Source: Luteirhabdus pelagi
Lineage (GTDB): Bacteria > Bacteroidota > Bacteroidia > Flavobacteriales > Flavobacteriaceae
Length of the DNA stretch: 64,000 nucleotides
Direction: 5' to 3'
Assembly: GCF_016827595.1 (NCBI RefSeq)
Contig: NZ_JAECMS010000004.1
Location: 283,060 to 347,059 of the forward strand
The notes beneath the pieces are model-generated. The model saw only the letters and a program-made list of their open reading frames with translations. It ran no database searches and was not told where the DNA came from. This document shows, piece after piece, positions 7,634 through 17,089 of the stretch (position 1 is its first letter; every line of letters starts with the position of its first letter). The position numbers and the translations under genes were made by a program.

Positions 7634-8890
7634 TTACATACCAGTACGGATAGCTTCCACCGGATCGAGGCGCGACGCTGAAATAGCGGGCAAAATCCCG
7701 GATATCAATCCGATAACAGCTGATATGGCTGTTCCTATGAACATATTCCAGGGTGAGAGCACGAATTCGAAATCGCCCGTAAACTGCGAGGCCAGTATCG
7801 AAACTATGAAAACCAAGAACAAACCGATTAATCCGCCAATGATCGCTAAGATGACTGCTTCAAACAAAAACTGAAGAAGAATAAACTTGTTCTTCGCCCC
7901 TAAGGATTTTTGGATACCGATAAGGTTGGTGCGTTCCTTTACACTTACGAACATGATATTGGCAATTCCGAAGCCGCCTACCAATAACGAAAAACCACTA
8001 ATAACCAAACCTATTAGGTTCATCTGTCCAGTGATATTATCGATAAAGTCGGCAAACCCTTGTAATTGGTTCACAAAAAAGGTGTCTATTTCATCGGTGC
8101 GCAACCCGCGTTTCAGGCGTAACTGCTGCTTCAACAAAGCGATGAATTCTTCATTGTCCACATCATCCTCTGGCTTTATCACGATTTGTGGGAATGTACT
8201 CGGATTATTCGCTCCATAGATTCTTCGCACAACATTTACCGGCATCCACATCGTGGTATCCTTCGAATTTCCGAATAATCCAGCTCCTTCTTTCTTCAAC
8301 ACACCGATTACCGTAAATTTTCTACCATACACACGCACTTTCTTACCCAAGGCCTGTTCACTTCCCCCGAACAATTCCTGCGCAATTTGATATCCTAATA
8401 CGATTATAGGAGCACCACTATTCGATTCGGCAGCGTTAAAGAAACGTCCGGCCGATAGCTGTAAAGCCTCAATATTGTAGTAATCTTCGGTGACCGCACC
8501 GATAGGGACATTGTCTACTTGTTTGTCTTCGTATTTAATCGTTTCATTTGGAACGTTCAGTGTGTAACTAGCAGCTTCAACATCGGGTACATTTCGAGCC
8601 ACATACTGATATTCATCGTAAGTAACATCTGGAAATTGCTCCCGTTTCCATCGCGGAACATCGGTTGGACCAAAAGAAAAGCGGGCGACGATAATAGTGC
8701 TGTTATCCAACCCACTCATCGAACCTTCAATCTCACGTTTTAGGGAATCGACCGCAGCAAGGATGGCAATGATTGAAAAGATACCAATGGTAACGCCCAC
8801 CAGCGAAAGGAACGTCCGCAACTTATTATTACGAAGCGCATTGATGGCAAAATTGAAGCTTTCCTTCAGAATCCGTAAGTACACAATCAT
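7634..8890 (-). CDS. MacB-type ABC transporter permease
   Basis: The 418-residue protein has an N-terminal membrane segment (about 20-45), a large periplasmic MacB_PCD domain (45-270), and three C-terminal helices of the FtsX/MacB domain with the conserved KSLGAKNKFILLQFLFEAV coupling segment and the terminal LDPVEAIRTGM. Such permeases work with a MacB ATPase and a membrane fusion protein in mechanotransmission, export of peptides or lipoproteins, or antibiotic efflux. Neither partner is encoded beside it, so it must pair with an ATPase elsewhere. It is divergent from purH. Confidence 0.88.
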   Translation of the reverse strand: MIVYLRILKESFNFAINALRNNKLRTFLSLVGVTIGIFSIIAILAAVDSLKREIEGSMSGLDNSTIIVARFSFGPTDVPRWKREQFPDVTYDEYQYVARNVPDVEAASYTLNVPNETIKYEDKQVDNVPIGAVTEDYYNIEALQLSAGRFFNAAESNSGAPIIVLGYQIAQELFGGSEQALGKKVRVYGRKFTVIGVLKKEGAGLFGNSKDTTMWMPVNVVRRIYGANNPSTFPQIVIKPEDDVDNEEFIALLKQQLRLKRGLRTDEIDTFFVNQLQGFADFIDNITGQMNLIGLVISGFSLLVGGFGIANIMFVSVKERTNLIGIQKSLGAKNKFILLQFLFEAVILAIIGGLIGLFLVFIVSILASQFTGDFEFVLSPWNMFIGTAISAVIGLISGILPAISASRLDPVEAIRTGM

Positions 8891-9017
8891 AGACGTCGCT
8901 TGGTTTTGGTTAGGCCTTTTTTCACTTTGAAAAACAACTCGCCAGTTGTTGATAGTCTGTAAATAAAAATAGGACGCTTTCGCCTTGGTAATGTTACAAA
9001 TTTATAGCGTAAATACG

Positions 9018-9025
9018 TACTTTTG
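9018..9025 (+). promoter_or_regulatory. Promoter -7 box for purH (TACTTTTG)
   Basis: TACTTTTG matches the Bacteroidota TAnnTTTG box and lies 44 bases before the purH ATG. No convincing -33 TTTG is found at a 17-23 base spacing. Confidence 0.5.
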
Positions 9026-9069
9026 CGCCTATCTTTCAAAATTTAAGGACCGCGCGAAAAACCACAATC

Positions 9070-10602
9070 ATGAGCGACAGCAAAAAAATATCTTCAGCCC
9101 TTATTTCAGTATTTCATAAAGACGGATTGGAACCGATCGTTAGAAAACTTCACGATTTAGGCGTAACCCTATATTCTACGGGCGGCACGCAGAAGTTTAT
9201 CAACGATTTGGGAATCGATGTTGTTGCCGTGGAAGACATCACCCAGTATCCTTCCATTTTGGGCGGACGGGTAAAAACACTTCACCCAAAGGTATTTGGC
9301 GGAATTTTAAATCGGCAGGATCATGAAGGCGATAAAAATGAAATGGAACAATATGAGATTCCACAATTGGATTTGGTGATTGTCGATTTATATCCTTTTG
9401 AAAAAACGGTTGCTTCAGGCGCTTCGGAACAAGATATTATTGAAAAAATCGATATCGGTGGTATTTCATTGATTCGTGCGGCAGCCAAGAATTTTAAGGA
9501 TACGCTCTGTGTTTCTTCTATGGAAGATTACGATGAAGTGTTGCAGCTAATTTCTGAAAATGACGGGACGGTTTCTATTGAAGACCGAAAGCGTTTTGCT
9601 GCCAAGGCTTTCAATATTTCTTCGCACTATGATACAGCGATTTTCAACTACTTCAACAGTGAAGAAGAGATTCCAGCGTTGAAGATTTCCGAAACCAAGG
9701 GAAAAACACTTCGCTATGGTGAAAACCCACACCAAAAAGGCTTTTTCTATGGCGATTTCGATGCGATATTCGACAAACTTCATGGAAAGGAATTAAGCTA
9801 CAATAACCTTTTGGATGTAGATGCAGCCGTTACGTTGATGAACGAGTTTCAAGGCGAAGCACCCACCTTCGCTATCCTAAAACACAATAATGCTTGTGGA
9901 TTGGCACAGCGAGAAACCCTTTTGGATGCCTATAAAGATGCATTAGCAGGCGATCCCATTTCGGCCTTCGGCGGAATATTGATCAGCAATGTTGAAATAG
10001 ACGCAGCTACTGCTGAAGAAATCCATAAGCTATTCTGTGAAGTGGTCATCGCGCCTTCTTTTTCCGTAGAGGCTCAGACAATATTGAAAGGAAAGAAGAA
10101 TAGAATTTTACTGGTTCAAAAGCCTATCGAACTCCCTAAAACCTTAACCAGAAGTTGCTTAAATGGTACCTTGGTTCAGGATCGCGATATGAAGACCGAT
10201 AGCCGTAAGGATTTAACAGAAGTAACGAACAATAAACCGAAGGATGCCGAGTTAGAAGACTTGTTGTTTGCATCGAAAATATGTAAGCATACCAAGAGCA
10301 ATACAATCGTTTTGGCTAAAAACAAACAATTGTGTGCCAGCGGGACTGGGCAGACCTCTCGTGTTGATGCCTTAAAGCAAGCCATTGAAAAGGCTAAAAA
10401 TTTCGATTTTGATTTATCGGGATCGGTAATGGCAAGCGATGCCTTTTTCCCGTTTCCAGATTGTGTTGAAATTGCAGATGGCGCAGGAATTACGTCGGTA
10501 ATCCAACCTGGAGGTTCCATAAAGGATGAGCTAAGCATCGATTATTGCAACGATAACGGGCTTTCCATGGTATTTACCGGAACCCGTCATTTTAAACATT
10601 AA
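9070..10602 (+). CDS. purH: Bifunctional AICAR transformylase / IMP cyclohydrolase
   Basis: The 510-residue cytosolic enzyme does the last two steps of de novo IMP synthesis: 10-formyl-THF-dependent formylation of AICAR, then ring closure of FAICAR. The N-terminal MGS-like cyclohydrolase domain (about 1-140) shows TGGTQKFI and KTLHPKVFGGIL; the transformylase domain has RYGENPHQKG, the KHNNACG motif that carries catalytic Lys-His, and a C-terminal FFPFPD and QPGGSIKD. Length and motifs are complete. It precedes the mreB operon on the same strand but mreB has its own promoter box. Confidence 0.98.
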   Translation: MSDSKKISSALISVFHKDGLEPIVRKLHDLGVTLYSTGGTQKFINDLGIDVVAVEDITQYPSILGGRVKTLHPKVFGGILNRQDHEGDKNEMEQYEIPQLDLVIVDLYPFEKTVASGASEQDIIEKIDIGGISLIRAAAKNFKDTLCVSSMEDYDEVLQLISENDGTVSIEDRKRFAAKAFNISSHYDTAIFNYFNSEEEIPALKISETKGKTLRYGENPHQKGFFYGDFDAIFDKLHGKELSYNNLLDVDAAVTLMNEFQGEAPTFAILKHNNACGLAQRETLLDAYKDALAGDPISAFGGILISNVEIDAATAEEIHKLFCEVVIAPSFSVEAQTILKGKKNRILLVQKPIELPKTLTRSCLNGTLVQDRDMKTDSRKDLTEVTNNKPKDAELEDLLFASKICKHTKSNTIVLAKNKQLCASGTGQTSRVDALKQAIEKAKNFDFDLSGSVMASDAFFPFPDCVEIADGAGITSVIQPGGSIKDELSIDYCNDNGLSMVFTGTRHFKH

Positions 10603-10607
10603 AATAG

Positions 10608-10615
10608 TACATTTG
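10608..10615 (+). promoter_or_regulatory. Promoter -7 box for the mre operon (TACATTTG)
   Basis: TACATTTG, a TAnnTTTG match, lies just after the purH stop and 53 bases upstream of the mreB ATG. It is the likely start of the mreB-mreC-mreD-mrdA-rodA transcript. Confidence 0.55.
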
Positions 10616-10668
10616 TGTGGCACCGAGTGCCTTATCACACGTTTAACCTATAGCACCAAAAAGCACGT

Positions 10669-11697
10669 ATGGGATTTTTTGACTTCCTCACTGAAGAAAT
10701 AGCCATCGACTTGGGAACCGCCAACACCCTGATCATTCACAATGATAAGGTGGTGGTCGATGCCCCTTCTATCGTTGCGCGCGACCGCTCCTCCGGAAAA
10801 ATAATTGCCGTAGGACGTGAAGCCAGCATGATGCAGGGTAAAACCCACGAAAACATCAAAACGATTCGTCCGTTGAAAGACGGCGTTATCGCCGATTTCG
10901 ATGCCAGTGAGAAGATGATCAATATGTTCATCAAAGATATTCCTGCCTTGAAGAAAAAATGGCTTACCCCTTCCCTACGGATGGTTATTTGTATTCCGAG
11001 CGGTATTACCGAGGTTGAAATGCGTGCGGTTAAAGAGAGTGCCGAACGGGTGAATGGAAAGGAAGTGTACCTGATTCACGAACCGATGGCCGCTGCAATC
11101 GGTATTGGTGTCGATATCATGCAACCGAAAGGAAATATGGTGGTCGATATTGGAGGTGGTACTACTGAAATCGCCGTTATTGCTTTGGGCGGTATCGTCT
11201 GCGACAAATCGATTAAGATTGCGGGTGATGTATTCACGAACGATATTATTTATTATATGCGTACCCAGCACAACTTATACGTAGGGGAACGCACAGCTGA
11301 AAAGATAAAAATTCAGATTGGTGCTGCTACTGAAGATTTAGAGCTTCCACCAGAGGAAATGTCGGTACAAGGGCGTGATTTGTTAACGGGAAAACCGAAG
11401 CAGGTACAAACCTCCTTCCGTGAAATTGCGAAGGCATTAGACAAGTCGATTCTTCGTATTGAAGATGCAGTAATGGAAACACTATCGCAAACGCCTCCAG
11501 AATTGGCAGCTGATATTTACAACACCGGAATCTATTTAGCCGGTGGTGGATCGATGCTTCGCGGTTTGGACAAACGCTTGTCGCAAAAAACAGACTTACC
11601 TGTGTATATTGCGGAAGATCCATTGCGTGCAGTGGTTCGCGGAACAGGTATTTGTTTGAAGAACATCAATAAGTATAAGAGCGTTCTCATTAAATAG
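10669..11697 (+). CDS. mreB: Rod shape-determining protein MreB
   Basis: Actin-like ATPase of 342 residues that forms filaments under the inner membrane and guides lateral wall synthesis. The phosphate-1 motif IDLGTANTLI (about 14-23), the phosphate-2 motif DIGGGTTEIAVI (about 160) and the adenosine motif LAGGGSMLRGLD (about 285-296) are intact, and length is standard. It heads the elongasome operon, 37 bases before mreC. Confidence 0.98.
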   Translation: MGFFDFLTEEIAIDLGTANTLIIHNDKVVVDAPSIVARDRSSGKIIAVGREASMMQGKTHENIKTIRPLKDGVIADFDASEKMINMFIKDIPALKKKWLTPSLRMVICIPSGITEVEMRAVKESAERVNGKEVYLIHEPMAAAIGIGVDIMQPKGNMVVDIGGGTTEIAVIALGGIVCDKSIKIAGDVFTNDIIYYMRTQHNLYVGERTAEKIKIQIGAATEDLELPPEEMSVQGRDLLTGKPKQVQTSFREIAKALDKSILRIEDAVMETLSQTPPELAADIYNTGIYLAGGGSMLRGLDKRLSQKTDLPVYIAEDPLRAVVRGTGICLKNINKYKSVLIK

Positions 11698-11734
11698 CCA
11701 GCCAATGGCCTAACATCCTTAAATTCCCCAACAG

Positions 11735-12565
11735 GTGCAGCAGATTATCTATTTCTTTATTCGTAACAAGAACTTTTTGCTGTTTCTGTTTCTGTTTGCC
11801 ATTTCCTTATTCTTCACGATACAAAGCCACACCTATCATAGCGGTAAGTTTGTTACCTCAGCTAATTTTTTGACGGGTGGGATTTATTCCTTTGAAAGCA
11901 GCATAAGCGACTATTTCGGCCTTGAAAAACAGAATTTGAAGTTGGTTGAAGAGAATAAACGGCTTCGCACACAACTTTCCCAACTTACGGAAAATGTAAC
12001 TGCCAAGGTTGAAGATAGCATTTTTCTAAATTCCCGCTTTCGCTTTCGGACCGCAAAGGTGATCAACAATACCTATTCTAAATCGAAGAACTATCTAACC
12101 CTCAATAGAGGTGCAATCGACAGTATTTCAATAGATATGGGGGTTATTTCTCCCAAAGGCATCATTGGTATCGTGAATGCTACCTCAGAAAATTATGCTA
12201 CGGTGTTATCTATTCTGAATACTGAAAGCCAAATTAATGCTCGATTGAAGAAATCGAACCATTTCGGTTCTTTGGTATGGAACACAAAAGATCCTAATGT
12301 GGCGCAGCTGATCGACATTCCGAGATTGGCTCCTGTTGTAATCGGCGATACGGTGGTAACGGGTGGCCGCTCTACTATCTTTCCTGAAGGAGTTCTTATC
12401 GGAACGATTAAGGATTACAATTTAGAAGAGGGATCGAATTACTACGATCTGGATATTGAGCTTTTTAACGATATGACGAATCTTCGTCATGTATACGTGA
12501 TCGAGAATTTAGATGCTGAAGAGATTTTAGAATTGGAAAATGCGGTAGACGATGTTGAACAATGA
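11735..12565 (+). CDS. mreC: Rod shape-determining protein MreC
   Basis: A 276-residue bitopic protein: one membrane helix (about 11-29), a coiled coil (about 62-92), then the periplasmic beta domain that contacts PBP2 and MreD. The start is GTG at 11735; MQQIIYFFIRNKNFLLFLFLF agrees with other Bacteroidota MreC N-termini and no ATG fits. It overlaps mreD by 14 bases, which suggests translational coupling. Confidence 0.95.
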   Translation: MQQIIYFFIRNKNFLLFLFLFAISLFFTIQSHTYHSGKFVTSANFLTGGIYSFESSISDYFGLEKQNLKLVEENKRLRTQLSQLTENVTAKVEDSIFLNSRFRFRTAKVINNTYSKSKNYLTLNRGAIDSISIDMGVISPKGIIGIVNATSENYATVLSILNTESQINARLKKSNHFGSLVWNTKDPNVAQLIDIPRLAPVVIGDTVVTGGRSTIFPEGVLIGTIKDYNLEEGSNYYDLDIELFNDMTNLRHVYVIENLDAEEILELENAVDDVEQ

Positions 12566-13058
12566 TTTTTTCATAAATACCGTCCGTTTTATTGCCTTGG
12601 TGTTGCTGCAGATACTATTGCTTAATAACATCAATTTCATGGGGTATATCAACCCCTACGCCTACATTACCTTCATTTTAGTATTTCCATTGAATGCGAA
12701 CAAATCGTTACTGATATTTTTGGCGTTTCTATTAGGACTCACGATAGATATGTTTATGGATTCTGGAGGTGTCCATGCGGCGGCGTGTTCCTTTATCGCC
12801 TACATCCGACCGTGGATTCTTAAATTTTCATTTGGGGTAAGCTATGAACACAATACGATTCGGATTGGAAAAACCTCTATGGCGCAACGATTTTCATATG
12901 TCGGCGTCATGGTTTTATTACATCATTTTATATTGTTTAGCTTAGAAATATTCAGCTTAGAGCACATACTATTAATCGTAAAATCCACGTTATTTTCAGG
13001 AATTTTCACTATACTAATAGTATTGGGATTGATTATCCTTTTCAGCAGAAAGAATTAG
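12552..13058 (+). CDS. mreD: Rod shape-determining protein MreD
   Basis: A 168-residue integral membrane protein with about five helices and no large soluble part, as expected for MreD. It couples MreC to the PBP2-RodA synthase. Its start codon lies inside the mreC reading frame. Sequence conservation in MreD is low, so the call depends strongly on the mreC-mreD-mrdA order and topology. Confidence 0.93.
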   Translation: MLNNDFFINTVRFIALVLLQILLLNNINFMGYINPYAYITFILVFPLNANKSLLIFLAFLLGLTIDMFMDSGGVHAAACSFIAYIRPWILKFSFGVSYEHNTIRIGKTSMAQRFSYVGVMVLLHHFILFSLEIFSLEHILLIVKSTLFSGIFTILIVLGLIILFSRKN

Positions 13059-13094
13059 TCGAAACAAACCTTTAAAATCAGGAGTTAATCTCTC

Positions 13095-14954
13095 ATGCGA
13101 AAGCTTCTCTTACTTGTTATCGTCCTTATCACCGGCGTTGTATTCGCCGGGCGCTTGTTCTATTTGCAGGTTTATGACACTTCCTTCGAACAGCTTTCAC
13201 AAAACAATGCAGTAAAGGTTTTATACGATTATCCGCAACGAGGGTATATTTTCGATAGAAATGGTAAACTGCTTGTCTCCAATCAGCCTTCCTATGATGT
13301 GATGGTCATTCCACAGGAGGTAAAACCTTTAGATACGACAGAATTCACCGACTTATTGGGTATTACCAAAGGACGCTTCGACACCATTCTTCAAAAAGCA
13401 CGGGTATATTCCCCTCGATTACCTTCTGTAGTGATCCCGCAATTAACGAAGTCGGAATACGCTTTTTTATCTGAAAAGATGTACAAATACGATGGTTTCT
13501 ATATTCAGAAACGGTCGTTACGCGATTATCAAGTAGATCATTCTGCCAATGTGCTAGGGTATATTGCTGAAGTGAACAAACGCATTATTGAGGACAACCC
13601 CTATTACCAAATGGGCGAATTGATAGGGATGCAGGGAGTGGAACGTCAATATGAAGAAACCCTTCGAGGCGTAAAGGGAGTGAAATATATTCAAAAGGAT
13701 AAGTTCAACAGGGATATCGGACCTTATAAAGACGGCATCTTCGATACGCTTCCAGAAAGAGGAAAAGACCTTCGGCTAACTATAGATGCTACGCTTCAAC
13801 GATATGGGGAGCAGTTAATGTCTAAAAAGCGCGGTGGAATTGTAGCCATTGAACCCTCAAGCGGCGAAATCTTAGCGTTAGTAACCGCTCCCAATTATGA
13901 CCCTTCACTTTTAGTTGGAAGGGAACGTTCCAAGAACTTCACCCGTCTATATTACGACACCATTGCAAGACCGTTGTTTGATCGTGGTCTACAAGGGGAA
14001 TATCCTCCAGGGTCGCCCTTCAAAACGCTTACGGGCCTTATCGCCATGGAAGAAGGAGTAATTACCGAAAATGAAATTATTCGTTGCCCAGGTGCCTATT
14101 ATTACGGTCGTGGTCAACGATTGGCTTGTCACCACCGAGGGCCTTCCGCCATGATTAACGGTATCGCAAATTCATGTAACACCTATTTTTGTACGGTCTA
14201 TAGAAGAACTATTGAAAAATATGCTACCCCAGAAGAGGGAATGGACCGTTGGCACAACCATTTACAGAGTTTTGGACTGGGTGATTATTTAGGGTATGAT
14301 CTTCCGATTGGTAAAAAAGGCTTGATTCCCGATGGCGATTTTTACGATCGCTGGTATCCCGAACACCAATGGTATGCAACGGCTACTATCAGTAACGCCA
14401 TTGGGCAGGGTGAAATATTATTAACGCCTATTCAGATGGCCAATTTTACTGCCACCATTGCAAATCGCGGTTGGTATTATACCCCGCATATGATAAAAGG
14501 TATTGGGAAGAAAGATAGCATTCCATCGGAGTATACTGAAAAACACGTCACTACAGTTTCGCCCGAGCATTTCGAACCAGTAGTAGAAGGTATGCATCAG
14601 GTTTATACCAGAGGTACTGCTTCCTTTCTTCAGATTCCTGGTATCGATATCTGCGGAAAAACGGGAACTGCAGAAAACTATGTTCGGATAGATGGTAAAC
14701 GGATGCAGTTAACGGACCATTCCATTTTTGTAGCTTTTGCACCGAAAGATAATCCTAAAATTGCCATCTCTGTTTTTGTTGAAAATGGGTATTGGGGATC
14801 ACGCTGGGCAGGTCGTATAGCAGGATTAATGATCGAAAAGTATCTTAAAGGTGAAATTACCAGAAAAGACATGGAAGAGTATGTATTAAACGGCAGCCTT
14901 GAGGAGGAATACGCGAAACCTTATAGCGGCGAGCCGTTTAAAATCAACAACTAA
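13095..14954 (+). CDS. mrdA: Penicillin-binding protein 2 (elongasome transpeptidase)
   Basis: A 619-residue class B PBP. One N-terminal membrane helix (about 1-20) is followed by the PBP dimer domain (about 45-220) and the transpeptidase. Active-site motifs are S307-P-F-K310, S360-C-N362 and K522-T-G524. It crosslinks peptidoglycan for elongation with RodA, whose ATG follows the mrdA stop codon with no gap. Confidence 0.97.
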   Translation: MRKLLLLVIVLITGVVFAGRLFYLQVYDTSFEQLSQNNAVKVLYDYPQRGYIFDRNGKLLVSNQPSYDVMVIPQEVKPLDTTEFTDLLGITKGRFDTILQKARVYSPRLPSVVIPQLTKSEYAFLSEKMYKYDGFYIQKRSLRDYQVDHSANVLGYIAEVNKRIIEDNPYYQMGELIGMQGVERQYEETLRGVKGVKYIQKDKFNRDIGPYKDGIFDTLPERGKDLRLTIDATLQRYGEQLMSKKRGGIVAIEPSSGEILALVTAPNYDPSLLVGRERSKNFTRLYYDTIARPLFDRGLQGEYPPGSPFKTLTGLIAMEEGVITENEIIRCPGAYYYGRGQRLACHHRGPSAMINGIANSCNTYFCTVYRRTIEKYATPEEGMDRWHNHLQSFGLGDYLGYDLPIGKKGLIPDGDFYDRWYPEHQWYATATISNAIGQGEILLTPIQMANFTATIANRGWYYTPHMIKGIGKKDSIPSEYTEKHVTTVSPEHFEPVVEGMHQVYTRGTASFLQIPGIDICGKTGTAENYVRIDGKRMQLTDHSIFVAFAPKDNPKIAISVFVENGYWGSRWAGRIAGLMIEKYLKGEITRKDMEEYVLNGSLEEEYAKPYSGEPFKINN

Positions 14955-16214
14955 ATGGCTGCAGGAAAAGGCTCCTTACGATTCGATTGGCTTACTATAT
15001 TTTTCTACATATTGCTTGTAGCAATTGGATGGATCAACATTTATTCTGCATCACTCGATGAAAATGCCACACAGTTTTTCGATTTTAACCAAATTTATTT
15101 CAAGCAGTTTGTTTGGATACTGCTTAGTGTCCTGATAATTGTCTTTATTCTCGCGCTTGAGTCAAAATTCTATGAACGTTTTTCCAGCGTTATCTATCTC
15201 GTTTCATTAGCATCTCTCCTAGGACTCTTTTTGTTCGGTAAAACAATTTCGGGAGCAACTTCTTGGTATGCCATTGGCCCTGCAAGTTTACAGCCTAGTG
15301 AATTTGCAAAAGCAGCAACGGCTCTGGCCTTGGCCAAATATTTAAGCGATATTCAGACCGACATCTCCGTCTTTAAGGATCAACTTCGGGCATTTCTTAT
15401 CATTATTTTACCAGCACTTATAATAATTCCCCAGCCTGATCCTGGGAGTGCGCTGGTTTACGCTGCATTCATATTTCCTTTATATCGGGAGGGACTCCCT
15501 TATATCTATTTGTTGGTAGGTTTTTTTGCTGCTGCCTTGTTTATTGCCACCTTGGGGTTAGGGGTTATATGGGTAAGTTTAGGAATTATTGCTATTGCTG
15601 GCATCCTACTTTTTAGAAAGCGAAAACGAAAGCCAAATATTTTCAAATTTGTATTTCTAACTGCCATCAGTCTAGCCTTCGTTTTTTCGGTGAATTATAT
15701 CTTCAACAACGTTTTTGAACAACGGCACCGCGACCGTTTCAATATCGTTCTAGGCAAAGAAACCGATGCTAAGGGTATCGGTTATAATACCAACCAGAGT
15801 GAAATCGCGATTGGAAGTGGCGGTTGGACCGGAAAGGGTTGGACGCAGGGAACGCAGACTAAGGGTAAATTTGTACCAGAGCAACATACCGACTATATTT
15901 TCAGCACTGTTGGTGAAGAATGGGGCTTCATCGGGAGTATCGTCGTTATCATTCTTTTTGTGGGCTTGATTGCCCGCCTTTTGGTATTAGCAGAACGGCA
16001 AAAAAATCAATTTAGTCGAATCTATGGATATAGTGTTGCAGCCATACTCTTTTTTCACTTTTTCGTAAACATTGGAATGGTCACCGGCCTATTTCCGACC
16101 GTTGGTATACCGCTTCCCTTTTTTAGTTATGGAGGTTCCGGACTATGGGGGTTCACTATATTGCTTTTCATCTTTGTCCGATTAGATGCCGCTAACAGCT
16201 ACTACGGCAACTGA
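14955..16214 (+). CDS. rodA: Rod shape-determining protein RodA (SEDS glycosyltransferase)
   Basis: A 419-residue SEDS-family polymerase that makes the glycan strand of elongating peptidoglycan. It has about ten membrane helices and the family landmarks SLQPSEFAKAA, PQPDPGSALV, the GWTGKGWTQGTQ loop, FVPEQHTDYIFSTVGEEWGF, and PLPFFSYGGSG near the C-terminus. It is the last gene of the mre operon; its stop abuts the stop of the convergent nuclease gene with no spare base. Confidence 0.97.
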   Translation: MAAGKGSLRFDWLTIFFYILLVAIGWINIYSASLDENATQFFDFNQIYFKQFVWILLSVLIIVFILALESKFYERFSSVIYLVSLASLLGLFLFGKTISGATSWYAIGPASLQPSEFAKAATALALAKYLSDIQTDISVFKDQLRAFLIIILPALIIIPQPDPGSALVYAAFIFPLYREGLPYIYLLVGFFAAALFIATLGLGVIWVSLGIIAIAGILLFRKRKRKPNIFKFVFLTAISLAFVFSVNYIFNNVFEQRHRDRFNIVLGKETDAKGIGYNTNQSEIAIGSGGWTGKGWTQGTQTKGKFVPEQHTDYIFSTVGEEWGFIGSIVVIILFVGLIARLLVLAERQKNQFSRIYGYSVAAILFFHFFVNIGMVTGLFPTVGIPLPFFSYGGSGLWGFTILLFIFVRLDAANSYYGN

Positions 16215-17027
16215 TTATCGTTTTGTCCATGCCCGCTTATCGATAGTGTTTTCCAGCGTGTTTTGGATCGATGTTTCGAGACCTGGGAAAAAGTCAATGC
16301 CCGTTATGGTTTCCAAAGAATCAATAGTTACTACATATTCGAAATACGAGCGTGAAGAGGGTTTATTGGGAATTAGGAATGCTATAGCTTTTGGCGGTTG
16401 TGTTGAAGCATCTACAACAATTTTATAAAACTTCTCTGGCACCGAAACATGTTCTGAACCAATGGTTTTCAAGCCAGGTTGTAGAACGCCTCCAGTTACC
16501 ACAAACACACCATCATACTTCTCGGCCCAATAGCGTACTTTCTGCTCTAACCGATTCCAAATACCGCTATTGAAGTCGTGGTCTTGCGGACTAATATTGC
16601 TGGTTAGGAATGTTTCATGAAATGCATTGTACTCGAATTCCCGGTCGGCCGCTGCTACCAAATGACCTCGATCGTAACCCGAATTCTTATAGTTTCTCCA
16701 ATCGGCAGAACCGGAAGAAACCTTTCGATCCTGAATAAAATAAGGACGCTCAAAATCGTTGTTTCTCAGATGTTCTTTATTGAGTTCGTAAGCCACCCAT
16801 TCCGCCTGTTCATGCGCTTCACTGTATGATAGGGTATAATAATTATGGCGGATTACTTCCCCCGTAGTGGAAGTTGGCATATAAGCATTTCCAAATTCTT
16901 CTGAAAGTTCAGTTGTTTTAGTCTCCTCTGGATAATGCTCCTGTTGGCGGTCAATATATTGTTCAGCATACCAGAGTCCGACCGTGACGAGTATTATCAA
17001 TAGTGGATAAATGTATTTTCGTGACAT
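16215..17027 (-). CDS. DNA/RNA non-specific endonuclease, membrane-anchored or secreted
   Basis: I chose the ATG at 17027 (270 residues), six codons inside the longest frame, because it gives MSRKYIYPLLIILVTVGLWY, a clean signal anchor. The NUC1-type beta-beta-alpha-metal domain (about 60-260) has the catalytic D119-R-G-H122 motif and the metal-binding Asn region N153..W157..E161. Such nucleases use Mg2+ to cut DNA and RNA outside the cytoplasm, often to recover nucleotides and phosphate. It converges on rodA without an intergenic gap and has no evident immunity partner. Confidence 0.93.
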   Translation of the reverse strand: MSRKYIYPLLIILVTVGLWYAEQYIDRQQEHYPEETKTTELSEEFGNAYMPTSTTGEVIRHNYYTLSYSEAHEQAEWVAYELNKEHLRNNDFERPYFIQDRKVSSGSADWRNYKNSGYDRGHLVAAADREFEYNAFHETFLTSNISPQDHDFNSGIWNRLEQKVRYWAEKYDGVFVVTGGVLQPGLKTIGSEHVSVPEKFYKIVVDASTQPPKAIAFLIPNKPSSRSYFEYVVTIDSLETITGIDFFPGLETSIQNTLENTIDKRAWTKR

Positions 17028-17089
17028 AAGGAGCAGTATTATCACCTCAAAAATACTGGTTTCTGAAAAAGTGGAGAAGAAGACAGCTT

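Noticed and set aside
16215..17027. Toxin-immunity module around the DNA/RNA nuclease
   Set aside because: No adjacent small immunity-type gene and no T6SS or T9SS delivery domain; a plain exported nutrient nuclease fits better.
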